A program made the translations under genes and the position numbers. From Euwallacea fornicatus (Eukaryota > Arthropoda > Insecta > Coleoptera > Curculionidae): a stretch of 64,000 bases of DNA. The stretch covers positions 558,001 through 622,000 of the forward strand of contig NW_027096027.1 in the NCBI RefSeq assembly GCF_040115645.1, given 5' to 3'. How positions within the stretch are numbered: position 1 is the first letter of the stretch; each line of letters begins with the position of its first letter. The notes beneath the pieces were generated by a model. That model was not told the origin of the DNA. It saw only the letters and a list, made by a program, of their open reading frames with translations, and did no database searches. Shown here in pieces: positions 1 through 11,969 of the stretch.

Positions 1-1
1 A

Positions 2-177
2 GTCAAATTAATCAGCTCGACGAGATCTTTAAGATGACAAAACACATCATGATTGCATCTTGTTGAATTTCCAAGAAAAATAGTACTTTATGTGCTCAAA
101 CACTCAAAATGTGTGATTGTTCTAAATTTGATGTTCGATAACTTCGACAAATGACGACCAAATGTCTTAAACAGAGA
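2..177 (+). repeat. Reference monomer of the satellite (TCCAAG / TAGTAC / GATGTTCG state)
   Basis: This is the first complete monomer and is used here as the coordinate frame. Landmarks are AGATCT at 23-28 (BglII), TCATGA at 47-52 (BspHI), an A5 tract at 76-80, GTAC at 83-86 (RsaI), a dyad of two TCGA boxes around five bases at 135-147, and CTTCGACAAA at 142-151. The next two monomers (178-353 and 354-529) look identical to it until the start of the fourth, so the window opens with a freshly homogenised triplet. This variant recurs throughout the array, for example around 3,600, 8,740, 13,140, 40,070 and 61,010. The start base was chosen as the GTC before AAATTAATCA because that position is easy to follow in every copy. 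Confidence 0.95.
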
Positions 178-529
178 GTCAAATTAATCAGCTCGACGAG
201 ATCTTTAAGATGACAAAACACATCATGATTGCATCTTGTTGAATTTCCAAGAAAAATAGTACTTTATGTGCTCAAACACTCAAAATGTGTGATTGTTCTA
301 AATTTGATGTTCGATAACTTCGACAAATGACGACCAAATGTCTTAAACAGAGAGTCAAATTAATCAGCTCGACGAGATCTTTAAGATGACAAAACACATC
401 ATGATTGCATCTTGTTGAATTTCCAAGAAAAATAGTACTTTATGTGCTCAAACACTCAAAATGTGTGATTGTTCTAAATTTGATGTTCGATAACTTCGAC
501 AAATGACGACCAAATGTCTTAAACAGAAT

Positions 530-705
530 GTCAAATTAATCAACTCGACGAGATCTTTAAGATGAGAAAACACATCATGATTGCATCTTGTTGAATTTCA
601 GAGAAAAATAGGACTTTATGTGCTCAAACACTCAAAATGTGTGATTGTTCTAAATTTGAAACTCGAAAACTTCGACAAATGACGACCAAATGTCTTAAAC
701 AGAGT
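530..705 (+). repeat. Monomer variant with TCAGAG / TAGGAC centre
   Basis: This is the exemplar of the second major state. Relative to the first monomer it has AATGTC instead of AGAGTC at the junction, CAACTC instead of CAGCTC, TCAGAG instead of TCCAAG, and TAGGAC instead of TAGTAC. The last change removes the RsaI site. The two central changes are almost always inherited together although about nine bases apart. This state is usually preceded by GATGGC or GATGAC. The exemplar itself carries GATGAGAAAA, which I see only at about 561, 1,089 and 1,441. It also carries GAAACTCGAAAA, which occurs at two of those three monomers. Confidence 0.9.
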
Positions 706-1233
706 GTCAAATTAATCAACTCGACGAGATCTTTAAGATGGCAAAACACATCATGATTGCATCTTGTTGAATTTCCAAGAAAAATAGTACTTTATGTGCT
801 CAAACACTCAAAATGTGTGATTGTTCTAAATTTGAAGCTCGATAACTTCGACAAATGACGACCAAATGTCTTAAACAGAGAGTCAAATTAATCAGCTCGA
901 CGAGATCTTTAAGATGACAAAACACATCATGATTGCATCTTGTTGAATTTCCAAGAAAAATAGTACTTTATGTGCTCAAACACTCAAAATTTGTGATTGT
1001 TCTAAATTTGAAGCTCGATAACTTCGACAAATGACGACCAAATGTCTTAAACAGAATGTCAAATTAATCAACTCGACGAGATCTTTAAGATGAGAAAACA
1101 CATCATGATTGCATCTTGTTGAATTTCAGAGAAAAATAGGACTTTATGTGCTCAAACACTCAAAATGTGTGATTGTTCTAAATTTGAAACTCGAAAACTT
1201 CGACAAATGACGACCAAATGTCTTAAACAGAGT

Positions 1234-1409
1234 GTCAAATTAATCAACTCGACGAGATCTTTAAGATGGCAAAACACATCATGATTGCATCTTGTTGAAT
1301 TTCCAAGAAAAATAGTACTTTATGTGCTCAAACACAAAAAATGTGTGATTGTTCTAAATTTGAAGCTCGATAACTTCGACAAATGACGACCAAATGTCTT
1401 AAACAGAAT
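1234..1409 (+). repeat. Monomer variant with CACAAAAAATG
   Basis: In this variant CACTCAAAATG is replaced by CACAAAAAATG through two adjacent substitutions, with no length change. The change gives arms ACACA and TGTGT around five A residues, a short perfect inverted repeat that the common variant has only in weaker form. It is frequent from about 4.6 to 29.7 kb (for example 8,197, 10,134, 11,033, 11,190, 13,650 and 28,430) and then disappears until a single copy near 59,577. It normally travels with GAAGCTCGAAAAC in the same monomer from 4.8 kb on, whereas this first copy still has GAAGCTCGATAAC. Confidence 0.88.
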
Positions 1410-1585
1410 GTCAAATTAATCAACTCGACGAGATCTTTAAGATGAGAAAACACATCATGATTGCATCTTGTTGAATTTCAGAGAAAAATAGGACTTTATG
1501 TGCTCAAACACTCAAAATGTGTGATTGTTCTAAATTTGAAGCTCGATAACTTCGACAAATGACGACCAAATGTCTTAAACAGAGA

Positions 1586-3169
1586 GTCAAATTAATCAGC
1601 TCGACGAGATCTTTAAGATGACAAAACACATCATGATTGCATCTTGTTGAATTTCCAAGAAAAATAGTACTTTATGTGCTCAAACACTCAAAATGTGTGA
1701 TTGTTCTAAATTTGAAGCTCGATAACTTCGACAAATGACGACCAAATGTCTTAAACAGAGAGTCAAATTAATCAGTTCGACGAGATCTTTAAGATGGCAA
1801 AACACATCATGATTGCATCTTGTTGAATTTCCAAGAAAAATAGTACTTTATGTGCTCAAACACTCAAAATTTGTGATTGTTCTAAATTTGAAGCTCGATA
1901 ACTTCGACAAATGACGACCAAATGTCTTAAACAGAGAGTCAAAGTAATCAGCTCGACGAGATCTTTAAGATGACAAAACACATCATAATTGCATCTTGTT
2001 GAACTTCAGAGAAAAATAGGACTTTATGTGCTCAAACACTCAAAATGTGTGATTGTTCTAAATTTGAAGCTCGATAACTTCGACAAATGACGACCAAATG
2101 TCTTAAACAGAGAGTCAAATTAATCAGCTCGACGAGATCTTTAAGATGACAAAACACATCATAATTGCATCTTGTTGAACTTCAGAGAAAAATAGGACTT
2201 TATGTGCTCAAACACTCAAAATGTGTGATTGTTCTAAATTTGAAGCTCGATAACTTCGACAAATGACGACCAAATGTCTTAAACAGAGAGTCAAATTAAT
2301 CAGCTCGACGAGATCTTTAAGATGACAAAACACATCATAATTGCATCTTGTTGAACTTCAGAGAAAAATAGGACTTTATGTGCTCAAACACTCAAAATGT
2401 GTGATTGTTCTAAATTTGAAGCTTGATAACTTCGACAAATGACGACCAAATGTCTTAAACAGAGAGTCAAATTAATCAGCTCGACGAGATCTTTAAGATG
2501 ACAAAACACATCATGATTGCATCTTGTTGAATTTCCAAGAAAAATAGTACTTTATGTGCTCAAACACTCAAAATGTGTGATTGTTCTAAATTTGAAGCTC
2601 GATAACTTCGACAAATGACGACCAAATGTCTTAAACAGAGAGTCAAATTAATCAGTTCGACGAGATCTTTAAGATGGCAAAACACATCATGATTGCATCT
2701 TGTTGAATTTCCAAGAAAAATAGTACTTTATGTGCTCAAACACTCAAAATTTGTGATTGTTCTAAATTTGAAGCTCGATAACTTCGACAAATGACGACCA
2801 AATGTCTTAAACAGAGAGTCAAAGTAATCAGCTCGACGAGATCTTTAAGATGACAAAACACATCATAATTGCATCTTGTTGAACTTCAGAGAAAAATAGG
2901 ACTTTATGTGCTCAAACACTCAAAATGTGTGATTGTTCTAAATTTGAAGCTCGATAACTTCGACAAATGACGACCAAATGTCTTAAACAGAGAGTCAAAT
3001 TAATCAGCTCGACGAGATCTTTAAGATGACAAAACACATCATAATTGCATCTTGTTGAACTTCAGAGAAAAATAGGACTTTATGTGCTCAAACACTCAAA
3101 ATGTGTGATTGTTCTAAATTTGAAGCTTGATAACTTCGACAAATGACGACCAAATGTCTTAAACAGAAT
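1586..3169 (+). repeat. Five-monomer higher-order repeat (880 bp), second copy lacking one monomer
   Basis: Copy one is 1,586-2,465 (five monomers) and copy two is 2,466-3,169 (four monomers). Marker CAGTTCGACG lies at 1,773 and 2,653, and GTCAAAGTAATCAG at 1,939 and 2,819, both exactly 880 bp apart. The first copy has three successive CATAATTGC / GAACTTCAG monomers ending in GAAGCTTG. The second copy has only two, so one monomer was lost or was gained in the first copy. This is classic evidence of out-of-register exchange by a whole monomer. Confidence 0.82.
2114..2289 (+). repeat. Monomer variant with CATAATTGC and GAACTTCAGAG
   Basis: In this variant CATGATTGC becomes CATAATTGC, which destroys the TCATGA site, and GAATTTC becomes GAACTTC before CAGAG. 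The pair is strongly linked. It appears here three times in a row (1,938, 2,114 and 2,290) and later as a regular member of most higher-order repeats, for example near 12,545, 18,350, 30,660, 38,410, 44,930, 48,090, 50,730 and 58,470. A derivative with CAGTGAAAAAT occurs near 20,837, 21,890, 25,938 and 26,993 only. Confidence 0.88.
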
Positions 3170-5105
3170 GTCAAATTAATCAACTCGACGAGATCTTTAA
3201 GATGGCAAAACACATCATGATTGCATCTTGTTGAATTTCCAAGAAAAATAGGACTTTATGTGCTCAAACACTCAAAATTTGTGATTGTTCTAAATTTGAA
3301 GCTCGATAACTTCGACAAATGACGACCAAATGTCTTAAACAGAATGTCAAATTAATCAACTCGACGAGATCTTTAAGATGACAAAACACATCATGATTGC
3401 ATCTTGTTGAATTTCAGAGAAAAATAGGACTTTATGTGCTCAAACACTCAAAATGTGTGATTGTTCTAAATTTGAAGCTCGAAAACTTCGACAAATGACG
3501 ACCAAATGTCTTAAACAGAGTGTCAAATTAATCAACTCGACGAGATCTTTAAGATGGCAAAACACATCATGATTGCATCTTGTTGAATTTCCAAGAAAAA
3601 TAGTACTTTATGTGCTCAAATACTCAAAATGTGTGATTGTTCTAAATTTGATGTTCGATAACTTCGACAAATGACGACCAAATGTCTTAAACAGAGAGTC
3701 AAATTAATCAGCTCGACGAGATCTTTAAGATGACAAAACACATCATGATTGCATCTTGTTGAATTTCCAAGAAAAATAGTACTTTATGTGCTCAAACACT
3801 CAAAATGTGTGATTGTTCTAAATTTGAAGCTCGATAACTTCGACAAATGACGACCAAATGTCTTAAACAGAGAGTCAAATTAATCAGCTCGACGAGATCT
3901 TTAAGATGACAAAACACATCATGATTGCATCTTGTTGAATTTCCAAGAAAAATAGTACTTTATGTGCTCAAACACTCAAAATGTGTGATTGTTCTAAATT
4001 TGATGTTCGATAACTTCGACAAATGACGACCAAATGTCTTAAACAGAGAGTCAAATTAATCAACTCGACGAGATCTTTAAGATGGCAAAACACATCATGA
4101 TTGCATCTTGTTGAATTTCAGAGAAAAATAGGACTTTAAGTGCTCAAACACTCAAAATGTGTGATTGTTCTAAATTTGAAGCTCGATAACTTCGACAAAT
4201 GACGACCAAATGTCTTAAACAGAGAGTCAAATTAATCAGCTCGACGAGATCTTTAAGATGGCAAAACACATCATGATTGCATCTTGTTGAATTTCCAAGA
4301 AAAATAGTACTTTATGTGCTCAAACACTCAAAATTTGTGATTGTTCTAAATTTGAAGCTCGATAACTTCGACAAATGACGACCAAATGTCTTAAACAGAG
4401 AGTCAAATTAATCAACTCGACGAGATCTTTAAGATGGCAAAACACATCATGATTGCATCTTGTTGAATTTCAGAGAAAAATAGGACTTTATGTGCTCAAA
4501 CACTCAAAATGTGTGATAGTTCTAAATTTGAAGCTCGATAACTTCGACAAATGACGACCAAATGTCTTAAACAGAATGTCAAATTAATCAACTCGACGAG
4601 ATCTTTAAGATGGCAAAACACATCATGATTGCATCTTGTTGAATTTCAGAGAAAAATAGGACTTTATGTGCTCAAACACAAAAAATGTGTGATTGTTCTA
4701 AATTTGAAGCTCGATAACTTCGACAAATGACGACCAAATGTCTTAAACAGAATGTCAAATTAATCAACTCGACAAGATCTTTAAGATGGCAAAACACATC
4801 ATGATTGCATCTTGTTGAATTTCCAAGAAAAATAGTACTTTATGTGCTCAAACACAAAAAATGTGTGATTGTTCTAAATTTGAAGCTCGAAAACTTCGAC
4901 AAATGACGACCAAATGTCTTAAACAGAATGTCAAATTAATCAACTCGACGAGATCTTTAAGATGGCAAAACACATCATGTTTGCATCTTGTTGAATTTCC
5001 AAGAAAAATAGTACTTTATGTGCTCAAACACTCAAAATGTGTGATTGTTCTAAATTTGATGTTCGATAACTTCGACAAATGACGACCAAATGTCTTAAAC
5101 AGAGA
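3170..5105 (+). repeat. Satellite stretch without a resolved higher-order repeat
   Basis: Eleven monomers mix the TCCAAG/TAGTAC and TCAGAG/TAGGAC states with GATGTTCG and GAAGCTCG ends. I could not see a repeating order. Notable private changes are GGACTTTAAGTG near 4,138, GTGTGATAGTTC near 4,515, and CATCATGTTTGC at about 4,980. The last removes an in-frame stop and leaves a chance open frame of 73 codons. The GATAGTTC form comes back near 55,014, 56,950, 59,414, 59,766 and 62,406. At 3,239 there is a recombinant centre with TCCAAG on the left and TAGGAC on the right. Confidence 0.75.
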
Positions 5106-7240
5106 GTCAAATTAATCAGCTCGACGAGATCTTTAAGGTGACAAAACACATCATGATTGCATCTTGTTGAATTTCAGAGAAAAATAGGACTTTATGTGCT
5201 CAAACACTCAAAATGTGTGATTGTTCTAAATTTGAAGCTCGAAAACTTCGACAAATGACGACCAAATGTCTTAAACAGAGTGTCAAATTAATCAACTCGA
5301 CGAGATCTTTAAGATGGCAAAACACATCATGATTGCATCTTGTTGAATTTCAGAGAAAAATAGGACTTTATGTGCTCAAACACTCAAAATGTGTGATTGT
5401 TCTAAATTTGAAGCTCGATAACTTCGACAAATGACGACCAAATGTCTTAAACAGAGAGTCAAATTAATCAGCTCGACGAGATCTTTAAGATGACAAAACA
5501 CATCATAATTGCATCTTGTTGAACTTCAGAGAAAAATAGGACTTTATGTGTTCAAACACTCAAAATGTGTGATTGTTCTAAATTTGATGTTCGATAACTT
5601 CGGCAAATGACGACCAAATGTCTTAAACAGAGAGTCAAATTAATCAGCTCGACGAGATCTTTAAGGTGACAAAACACATCATGATTGCATCTTGTTGAAT
5701 TTCAGAGAAAAATAGGACTTTATGTGCTCAAACACTCAAAATGTGTGATTGTTCTAAATTTGAAGCTCGAAAACTTCGACAAATGACGACCAAATGTCTT
5801 AAACAGAGTGTCAAATTAATCAGCTCGACGAGATCTTTAAGATGACAAAACACATCATAACTGCATCTTGTTGAATTTCAAAAAAAAATATTGCTTTATG
5901 TGCTCAAACACTCAAAATGTGTGATTGTTCTAAATTTGAATCTCGATAACTTCGACAAATGACGACCAAATGTCTTAAACAGAATGTCAAATTAATCAAC
6001 TCGACAAGATCTTTAAGATGGCAAAACACATCATGATTGCATCTTGTTGAATTTCCAAGAAAAATAGTACTTTATGTGCTCAAACACTCAAAATGTGTGA
6101 TTGTTCTAAATTTGATGTTCGATAACTTCGACAAATGACGACCAAATGTCTTAAACAGAGAGTCAAATTAATCAGCTCGACGAGATCTTTAAGGTGACAA
6201 AACACATCATGATTGCATCTTGTTGAATTTCAGAGAAAAATAGGACTTTATGTGCTCAAACACTCAAAATGTGTGATTGTTCTAAATTTGAAGCTCGAAA
6301 ACTTCGACAAATGACGACCAAATGTCTTAAACAGAGTGTCAAATTAATCAACTCGACGAGATCTTTAAGATGGCAAAACACATCATGATTGCATCTTGTT
6401 GAATTTCCAAGAAAAATAGTACTTTATGTGCTCAAACACAAAAAATGTGTGATTGTTCTAAATTTGAAGCTCGAAAACTTCGACAAATGAAGACCAAATG
6501 TCTTAAACAGAATGTCAAATTAATCAACTCGACGAGATCTTTAAGATGGCAAAACACATCATGATTGCATCTTGTTGAATTTCAGAGAAAAATAGGACTT
6601 TATGTGCTCAAACACTCAAAATTTGTGATTGTTCTAAATTTGAAGCTCGATAACTTCGACAAATGACGACCAAATGTCTTAAACAGAGAGTCAAAGTAAT
6701 CAGCTCGACGAGATCTTTAAGATGACAAAACACATCATAATTGCATCTTGTTGCACTTCAGAGAAAAATAGGACTTTATGTGCTCAAACACTCAAAATGT
6801 GTGATTGTTCTAAATTTGAAGCTTGATAACTTCGACAAATGACGACCAAATGTCTTAAACAGAATGTCAAATTAATCAACTCGACGAGATCTTTAAGATG
6901 ACAAAACACATCATGATTGCATCTTGTTGAATTTCCAAGAAAAATAGTACTTTATGTGCTCAAACACTCAAAATGTGTGATTGTTCTAAATTTGATGTTC
7001 GATAACTTCGACAAATGACGACCAAATGTCTTAAACAGAGAGTCAAATTAATCAGCTCGACGAGATCTTTAAGGTGACAAAACACATCATGATTGCATCT
7101 TGTTGAATTTCAGAGAAAAATAGGACTTTATGTGCTCAAACACTCAAAATGTGTGATTGTTCTAAATTTGAAGCTCGAAAACTTCGACAAATGACGACCA
7201 AATGTCTTAAACAGAATGTCAAATTAATCAACTCGACGAG
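5106..7240 (+). repeat. Recurring two-monomer module GATGTTCG then AAGGTGAC (spacing 528, 528, 880 bp)
   Basis: AAGGTGACAAA, a private form of AAGATGACAAA, occurs at about 5,135, 5,663, 6,191 and 7,071. It is always preceded by a GATGTTCG monomer end and followed by TCAGAG and GAAGCTCGAAAAC in the same monomer. The monomers between these modules differ: CATAATTGC type, the single TATTGC A-tract type near 5,880, and the CACAAAAAATG type near 6,440. The module later recurs near 9,007, 9,359, 10,767, 13,231, 16,573, 19,037, 24,138 and, after a long gap, 60,386. Confidence 0.68.
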
Positions 7241-8830
7241 ATCTTTAAGATGGCCAAACACATCATGATTGCATCTTGTTGAATTTCAGAGAAAAATAGG
7301 ACTTTATGTGCTCAAACACTCAAAATGTGTGATTGTTCTAAATTTGAAGCTCGATAACTTCGACAAATGACGATCAAATGTCTTAAACAGAGAGTCAAAT
7401 TAATCAGCTCGACGAGATCTTTAAGATGACAAAACACATCATGATTGCATCTTGTTGAATTTCCAAGAAAAACAGTACTTTATGTGCTCAAACATTCAAA
7501 ATGTGTGATTGTTCTAAATTTGAAGCTCGAAAACTTCGACAAATGACGACCAAATGTCTTAAACAGAATGTCAAATTAATCAACTCGACGAGATCTTTAT
7601 GATAACAAAACACATCATGATTGCATCTTGTTGAATTTCAGAGAAAAATAGGACTTTATGTGCTCAAACACTCAAAATGTGTGATTGTTCTAAATTTGAA
7701 GCTCGATAACTTCGACAAATGACGACCAAATGTCTTAAACAGAATGTCAAATTAATCAACTCGACGAAATCTTTAAGATGGCAAAACACATCATGATTGC
7801 ATCTTGTTGAATTTCAGAGAAAAATAGGACTTTATGTGCTCAAACACTCAAAATGTGTGATTGTTCTAAATTTGAAGCTCGATAACTTCGACAAATGACG
7901 ACCAAATGTCTTAAACAGAGAGTCAAATTAATCAGCTCGACGAGATCTTTAAGATGACAAAACACATCATGATTGCATCTTGTTGAATTTCCAAGAAAAA
8001 TAGTACTTTATGTGCTCAAACACTCAAAATGTGTGATTGTTCTAAATTTGAAGCTCGATAACTTCGACAAATGACGATCAAATGTCTTAAACAGAGAGTC
8101 AAATTAATCAGCTCGACGAGATCTTTAAGATGGCAAAACACATCATGATTGCATCTTGTTGAATTTCCAAGAAAAATAGTACTTTATGTGCTCAAACACA
8201 AAAAATGTGTGATTGTTCTAAATTTGAAGCTCGAAAACTTCGACAAATGACGACCAAATGTCTTAAACAGAATGTCAAATTAATCAACTCGACGAGATCT
8301 TTAAGATGGCAAAACACATCATGATTGCATCTTGTTGAATTTCAGAGAAAAATAGGACTTTATGTGCTCAAACACTCAAAATTTGTGATTGTTCTAAATT
8401 TGAAGCTCGATAACTTCGACAAATGACGACCAAATGTCTTAAACAGAGAGTCAAAGTAATCAGCTCGACGAGATCTTTAAGATGACAAAACACATCATAA
8501 TTGCATCTTGTTGAACTTCAGAGAAAAATAGGACTTTATGTGCTCAAACACTCAAAATGTGTGATTGTTCTAAATTTGAAGCTTGATAACTTCGACAAAT
8601 GACGACCAAATGTCTTAAACAGAATGTCAAATTAATCAACTCGACGAGATCTTTAAGATGGCAAAACACATCATGATTGCATCTTGTTGAATTTCCAAGA
8701 AAAATAGTACTTTATGTGCTCAAACACTCAAAATGTGTGATTGTTCTAAATTTGATGTTCGATAACTTCGACAAATGACGACCAAATGTCTTAAACAGAG
8801 AGTCAAATTAATCAGCTCGACGAGATCTTT
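6362..8830 (+). repeat. Four-monomer segment duplicated 1,760 bp apart
   Basis: About 6,362-7,070 and 8,122-8,830 share the same order: CACAAAAAATG monomer, TTTGTGATTG monomer, GTCAAAGTAATC with CATAATTGC, then GAAGCTTG followed by TCCAAG with GATGTTCG. GTCAAAGTAAT lies at 6,690 and 8,450, which is 1,760 bp or ten monomers. The first copy has private changes AAGACC near 6,490 and TTGCACTTC near 6,752. The six monomers between the copies do not take part, so this is a displaced duplication and not a simple tandem. Confidence 0.72.
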
Positions 8831-10993
8831 AAGATGACAAAACACATCATGATTGCATCTTGTTGAATTTCCAAGAAAAATAGTACTTTATGTGTTCAAA
8901 CACTCAAAATGTGTGATTGTTCTAAATTTGATGTTCGATAACTTCGACAAATGACGACCAAATGTCTTAAACAGAGAGTCAAATTAATCAGCTCGACGAG
9001 ATCTTTAAGGTGACAAAACACATCATGATTGCATCTTGTTGAATTTCAGAGAAAAATAGGACTTTATGTGCTCAAACACTCAAAATGTGGGATTGTTCTA
9101 AATTTGAAGCTCGATAACTTCGACAAATGACGACCAAATGTCTTAAACAGAATGTCAAATTAATCAACTCGACGAGATCTTTAAGATGACAAAACACATC
9201 ATGATTGCATCTTGTTGAATTTCAGAGAAAAATAGGACTTTATGTGCTCAAACACTCAAAATGTGTGATTGTTCTAAATTTGATGTTCGATAACTTCGAC
9301 AAATGACGACCAAATGTCTTAAACAGAGAGTCAAATTAATCAGCTCGACGAGATCTTTAAGGTGACAAAACACATCATGATTGCATCTTGTTGAATTTCA
9401 GAGAAAAATAGGACTTTATGTGCTCAAACACTCAAAATGTGTGATTGTTCTAAATTTGAAGCTCGAAAACTTCGACAAATGACGACCAAATGTCTTAAAC
9501 AGAATGTCAAATTAATCAACTCGACGAGATCTTTAAGATGGCAAAACACATCATGATTGCATCTTGTTGAATTTCAGAGAAAAATAGGACTTTATGTGCT
9601 CAAACACTCAAAATGTGTGATTGTTCTAAATTTGAAGCTCGAAAACTTCGACAAATGACGACCAAATGTCTTAAACATAATGTCAAATTAATCAACTCGA
9701 CGAGATCTTTAAGATGGCAAAACACATCATGATTGCATCTTGTTGAATTTCAGAGAAAAATAGGACTTTATGTGCTCAAACACTCAAAATGTGGGATTGT
9801 TCTAAATTTGAAGCTCGATAACTTCGACAAATGACGACCAAATGTCTTAAACAGAATGTCAAATTAATCAACTCGACGAGATCTTTAAGATGACAAAACA
9901 CATCATGATTGCATCTTGTTGAATTTCAGAGAAAAATAGGACTTTATGTGCTCAAACACTCAAAATGTGTGATTGTTCTAAATTTGAAGCTCGAAAACTT
10001 CGACAAATGACGACCAAATGTCTTAAACAGAGTGTCAAATTAATCAACTCGACGAGATCTTTAAGATGGCAAAACACATCATGATTGCATCTTGTTGAAT
10101 TTCCAAGAAAAATAGTACTTTATGTGCTCAAACACAAAAAATGTGTGATTGTTCTAAATTTGAAGCTCGAAAACTTCGACAAATGACGACCAAATGTCTT
10201 AAACAGAATGTCAAATTAATCAACTCGACGAGATCTTTAAGATGGCAAAACACATCATGATTGCATCTTGTTGAATTTCAGAGAAAAATAGGACTTTATG
10301 TGCTCAAACACTCAAAATGTGTGATTGTTCTAAATTTGAAGCTTGATAACTTCGACAAATGACGACCAAATGTCTTAAACAGAATGTCAAATTAATCAAC
10401 TCGACGAGATCTTTAAGATGGCAAAACACATCATGATTGCATCTTGTTGAATTTCCAAGAAAAATAGTACTTTATGTGCTCAAACACTCAAAATGTGTGA
10501 TTGTTCTAAATTTGATGTTCGATAACTTCGACAAATGACGACCAAATGTCTTAAACAGAGAGTCAAATTAATCAGCTCGACGAGATCTTTAAGATGACAA
10601 AACAAATCATGATTGCATCTTGTTGAATTTCCAAGAAAAATAGTACTTTATGTGCTCAAACACTCAAAATGTGTGATTGTTCTAAATTTGATGTTCGATA
10701 ACTTCGACAAATGACGACCAAATGTCTTAAACAGAGAGTCAAATTAATCAGCTCGACGAGATCTTTAAGGTGACAAAACACATCATGATTGCATCTTGTT
10801 GAATTTCAGAGAAAAATAGGACTTTATGTGCTCAAACACTCAAAATGTGGGATTGTTCTAAATTTGAAGCTCGATAACTTCGACAAATGACGACCAAATG
10901 TCTTAAACAGAATGTCAAATTAATCAACTCGACGAGATCTTTAAGATGACAAAACACATCATGATTGCATCTTGTTGAATTTCAGAGAAAAAT
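8528..10993 (+). repeat. Ten-monomer spacing (1,760 bp) around the GTGGGATTG marker
   Basis: GTGGGATTG, in place of GTGTGATTG, occurs at 9,087, 9,791 and 10,847. The first and last are ten monomers apart, and their surroundings match over about 8,528-9,233 and 10,288-10,993. The shared order is GAAGCTTG, TCCAAG/GATGTTCG twice, AAGGTGAC with GTGGGATTG, then a GATGAC/TCAGAG monomer. The homology ends at about 9,234 and 10,994, where the first copy has TAGGAC and the second TAGTAC. Confidence 0.75.
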
Positions 10994-11793
10994 AGTACTT
11001 TATGTGCTCAAACACAAAAAATGTGTGATTGTTCTAAATTTGAAGCTCGAAAACTTCGACAAATGACGACCAAATGTCTTAAACAGAATGTCAAATTAAT
11101 CAACTCGACGAGATCTTTAAGATGGCAAAACACATCATGATTGCATCTTGTTGAATTTCCAAGAAAAATAGTACTTTATGTGCTCAAACACAAAAAATGT
11201 GTGATTGTTCTAAATTTGAAGCTCGAAAACTTCGACAAATGACGACCAAATGTCTTAAACAGAATGTCAAATTAATCAACTCGACAAGATCTTTAAGATG
11301 GCAAAACACATCATGATTGCATCTTGTTGAATTTCCAAGAAAAATAGTACTTTATGTGCTCAAACACAAAAAATGTGTGATTGTTCTAAATTTGAAGCTC
11401 GAAAACTTCGACAAATGACGACCAAATGTCTTAAACAGAATGTCAAATTAATCAACTCGACGAGATCTTTAAGATGGCAAAACACATCATGATTGCATCT
11501 TGTTGAATTTCCAAGAAAAATAGTACTTTATGTGCTCAAACACAAAAAATGTGTGATTGTTCTAAATTTGAAGCTCGAAAACTTCGACAAATGACGACCA
11601 AATGTCTTAAACAGAATGTCAAATTAATCAACTCGACAAGATCTTTAAGATGGCAAAACACATCATGATTGCATCTTGTTGAATTTCAGAGAAAAATAGG
11701 ACTTTATGTGCTCAAACACTCAAAATGTGTGATTGTTCTAAATTTGAAGCTCGATAACTTCGACAAATGACGACCAAATGTCTTAAACAGAGA

Positions 11794-11969
11794 GTCAAAT
11801 TAATCAGCTCGACGAGATCTTTAAGATGACAAAACACATCATGATTGCATCTTGTTGAATTTCCAAGAAAAACAGTACTTTATGTGCTCAAACACTCAAA
11901 ATGTGTGATTGTTCTAAATTTCGAGGTCGATAACTTCGACAAATGACGACCAAATGTCTTAAACAGTGT
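11794..11969 (+). repeat. Monomer variant with AATTTCGAGGTCG
   Basis: The region normally reading TTTGAAGCTCGATAAC is TTTCGAGGTCGATAAC here, which adds a further TCGA. The preceding centre reads CAAGAAAAACAGTAC. Copies are seen near 11,930, 15,615, 17,727, 22,829, 41,304, 44,470 and 46,228. The spacings 11.93 to 17.73 to 22.83 kb and 41.30 to 44.47 kb mark the long duplications described separately. The following monomer often carries TTTATGATGAC instead of TTTAAGATGAC. Confidence 0.87.

Larger units (their letters stand above)
530..1585 (+). repeat. Three-monomer spacing (528 bp), two imperfect copies
   Basis: The marker GATGAGAAAAC lies at 561 and 1,089, 528 bp apart, and each copy is followed by an AGTGTC / CAACTC / GATGGC / TCCAAG monomer. 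The third monomer differs between the copies: TTTGTGATTG state in the first, GATGAGAAAAC state in the second. A third GATGAGAAAAC monomer sits 352 bp further at 1,441. The order is therefore a partly reshuffled trimer and not a clean higher-order repeat. Confidence 0.65.

Noticed and set aside
142..158. True CENP-B box in each monomer
   Set aside because: Only the left half (TTCGNNNNA) fits. The required CGGG is absent and a CGAC lies one base out of place, so I list it only as a resemblance.
4861..5082. Open reading frame of 73 codons on the + strand
   Set aside because: It lies wholly inside 1.26 satellite monomers. It exists because this copy has GAAGCTCGAAAAC (no TAA), CAAGATGGC, and a private A-to-T change near 4,980 that turns the TGA of CATCATGATTGC into TGT. 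Since 176 is not a multiple of three, no frame persists through the array. There is no homology or coding signature.
5106..6689. Clean three-monomer higher-order repeat
   Set aside because: Only the AAGGTGAC monomer and the GATGTTCG end before it recur at 528 bp. The middle monomers differ, so it is described as a recurring module.
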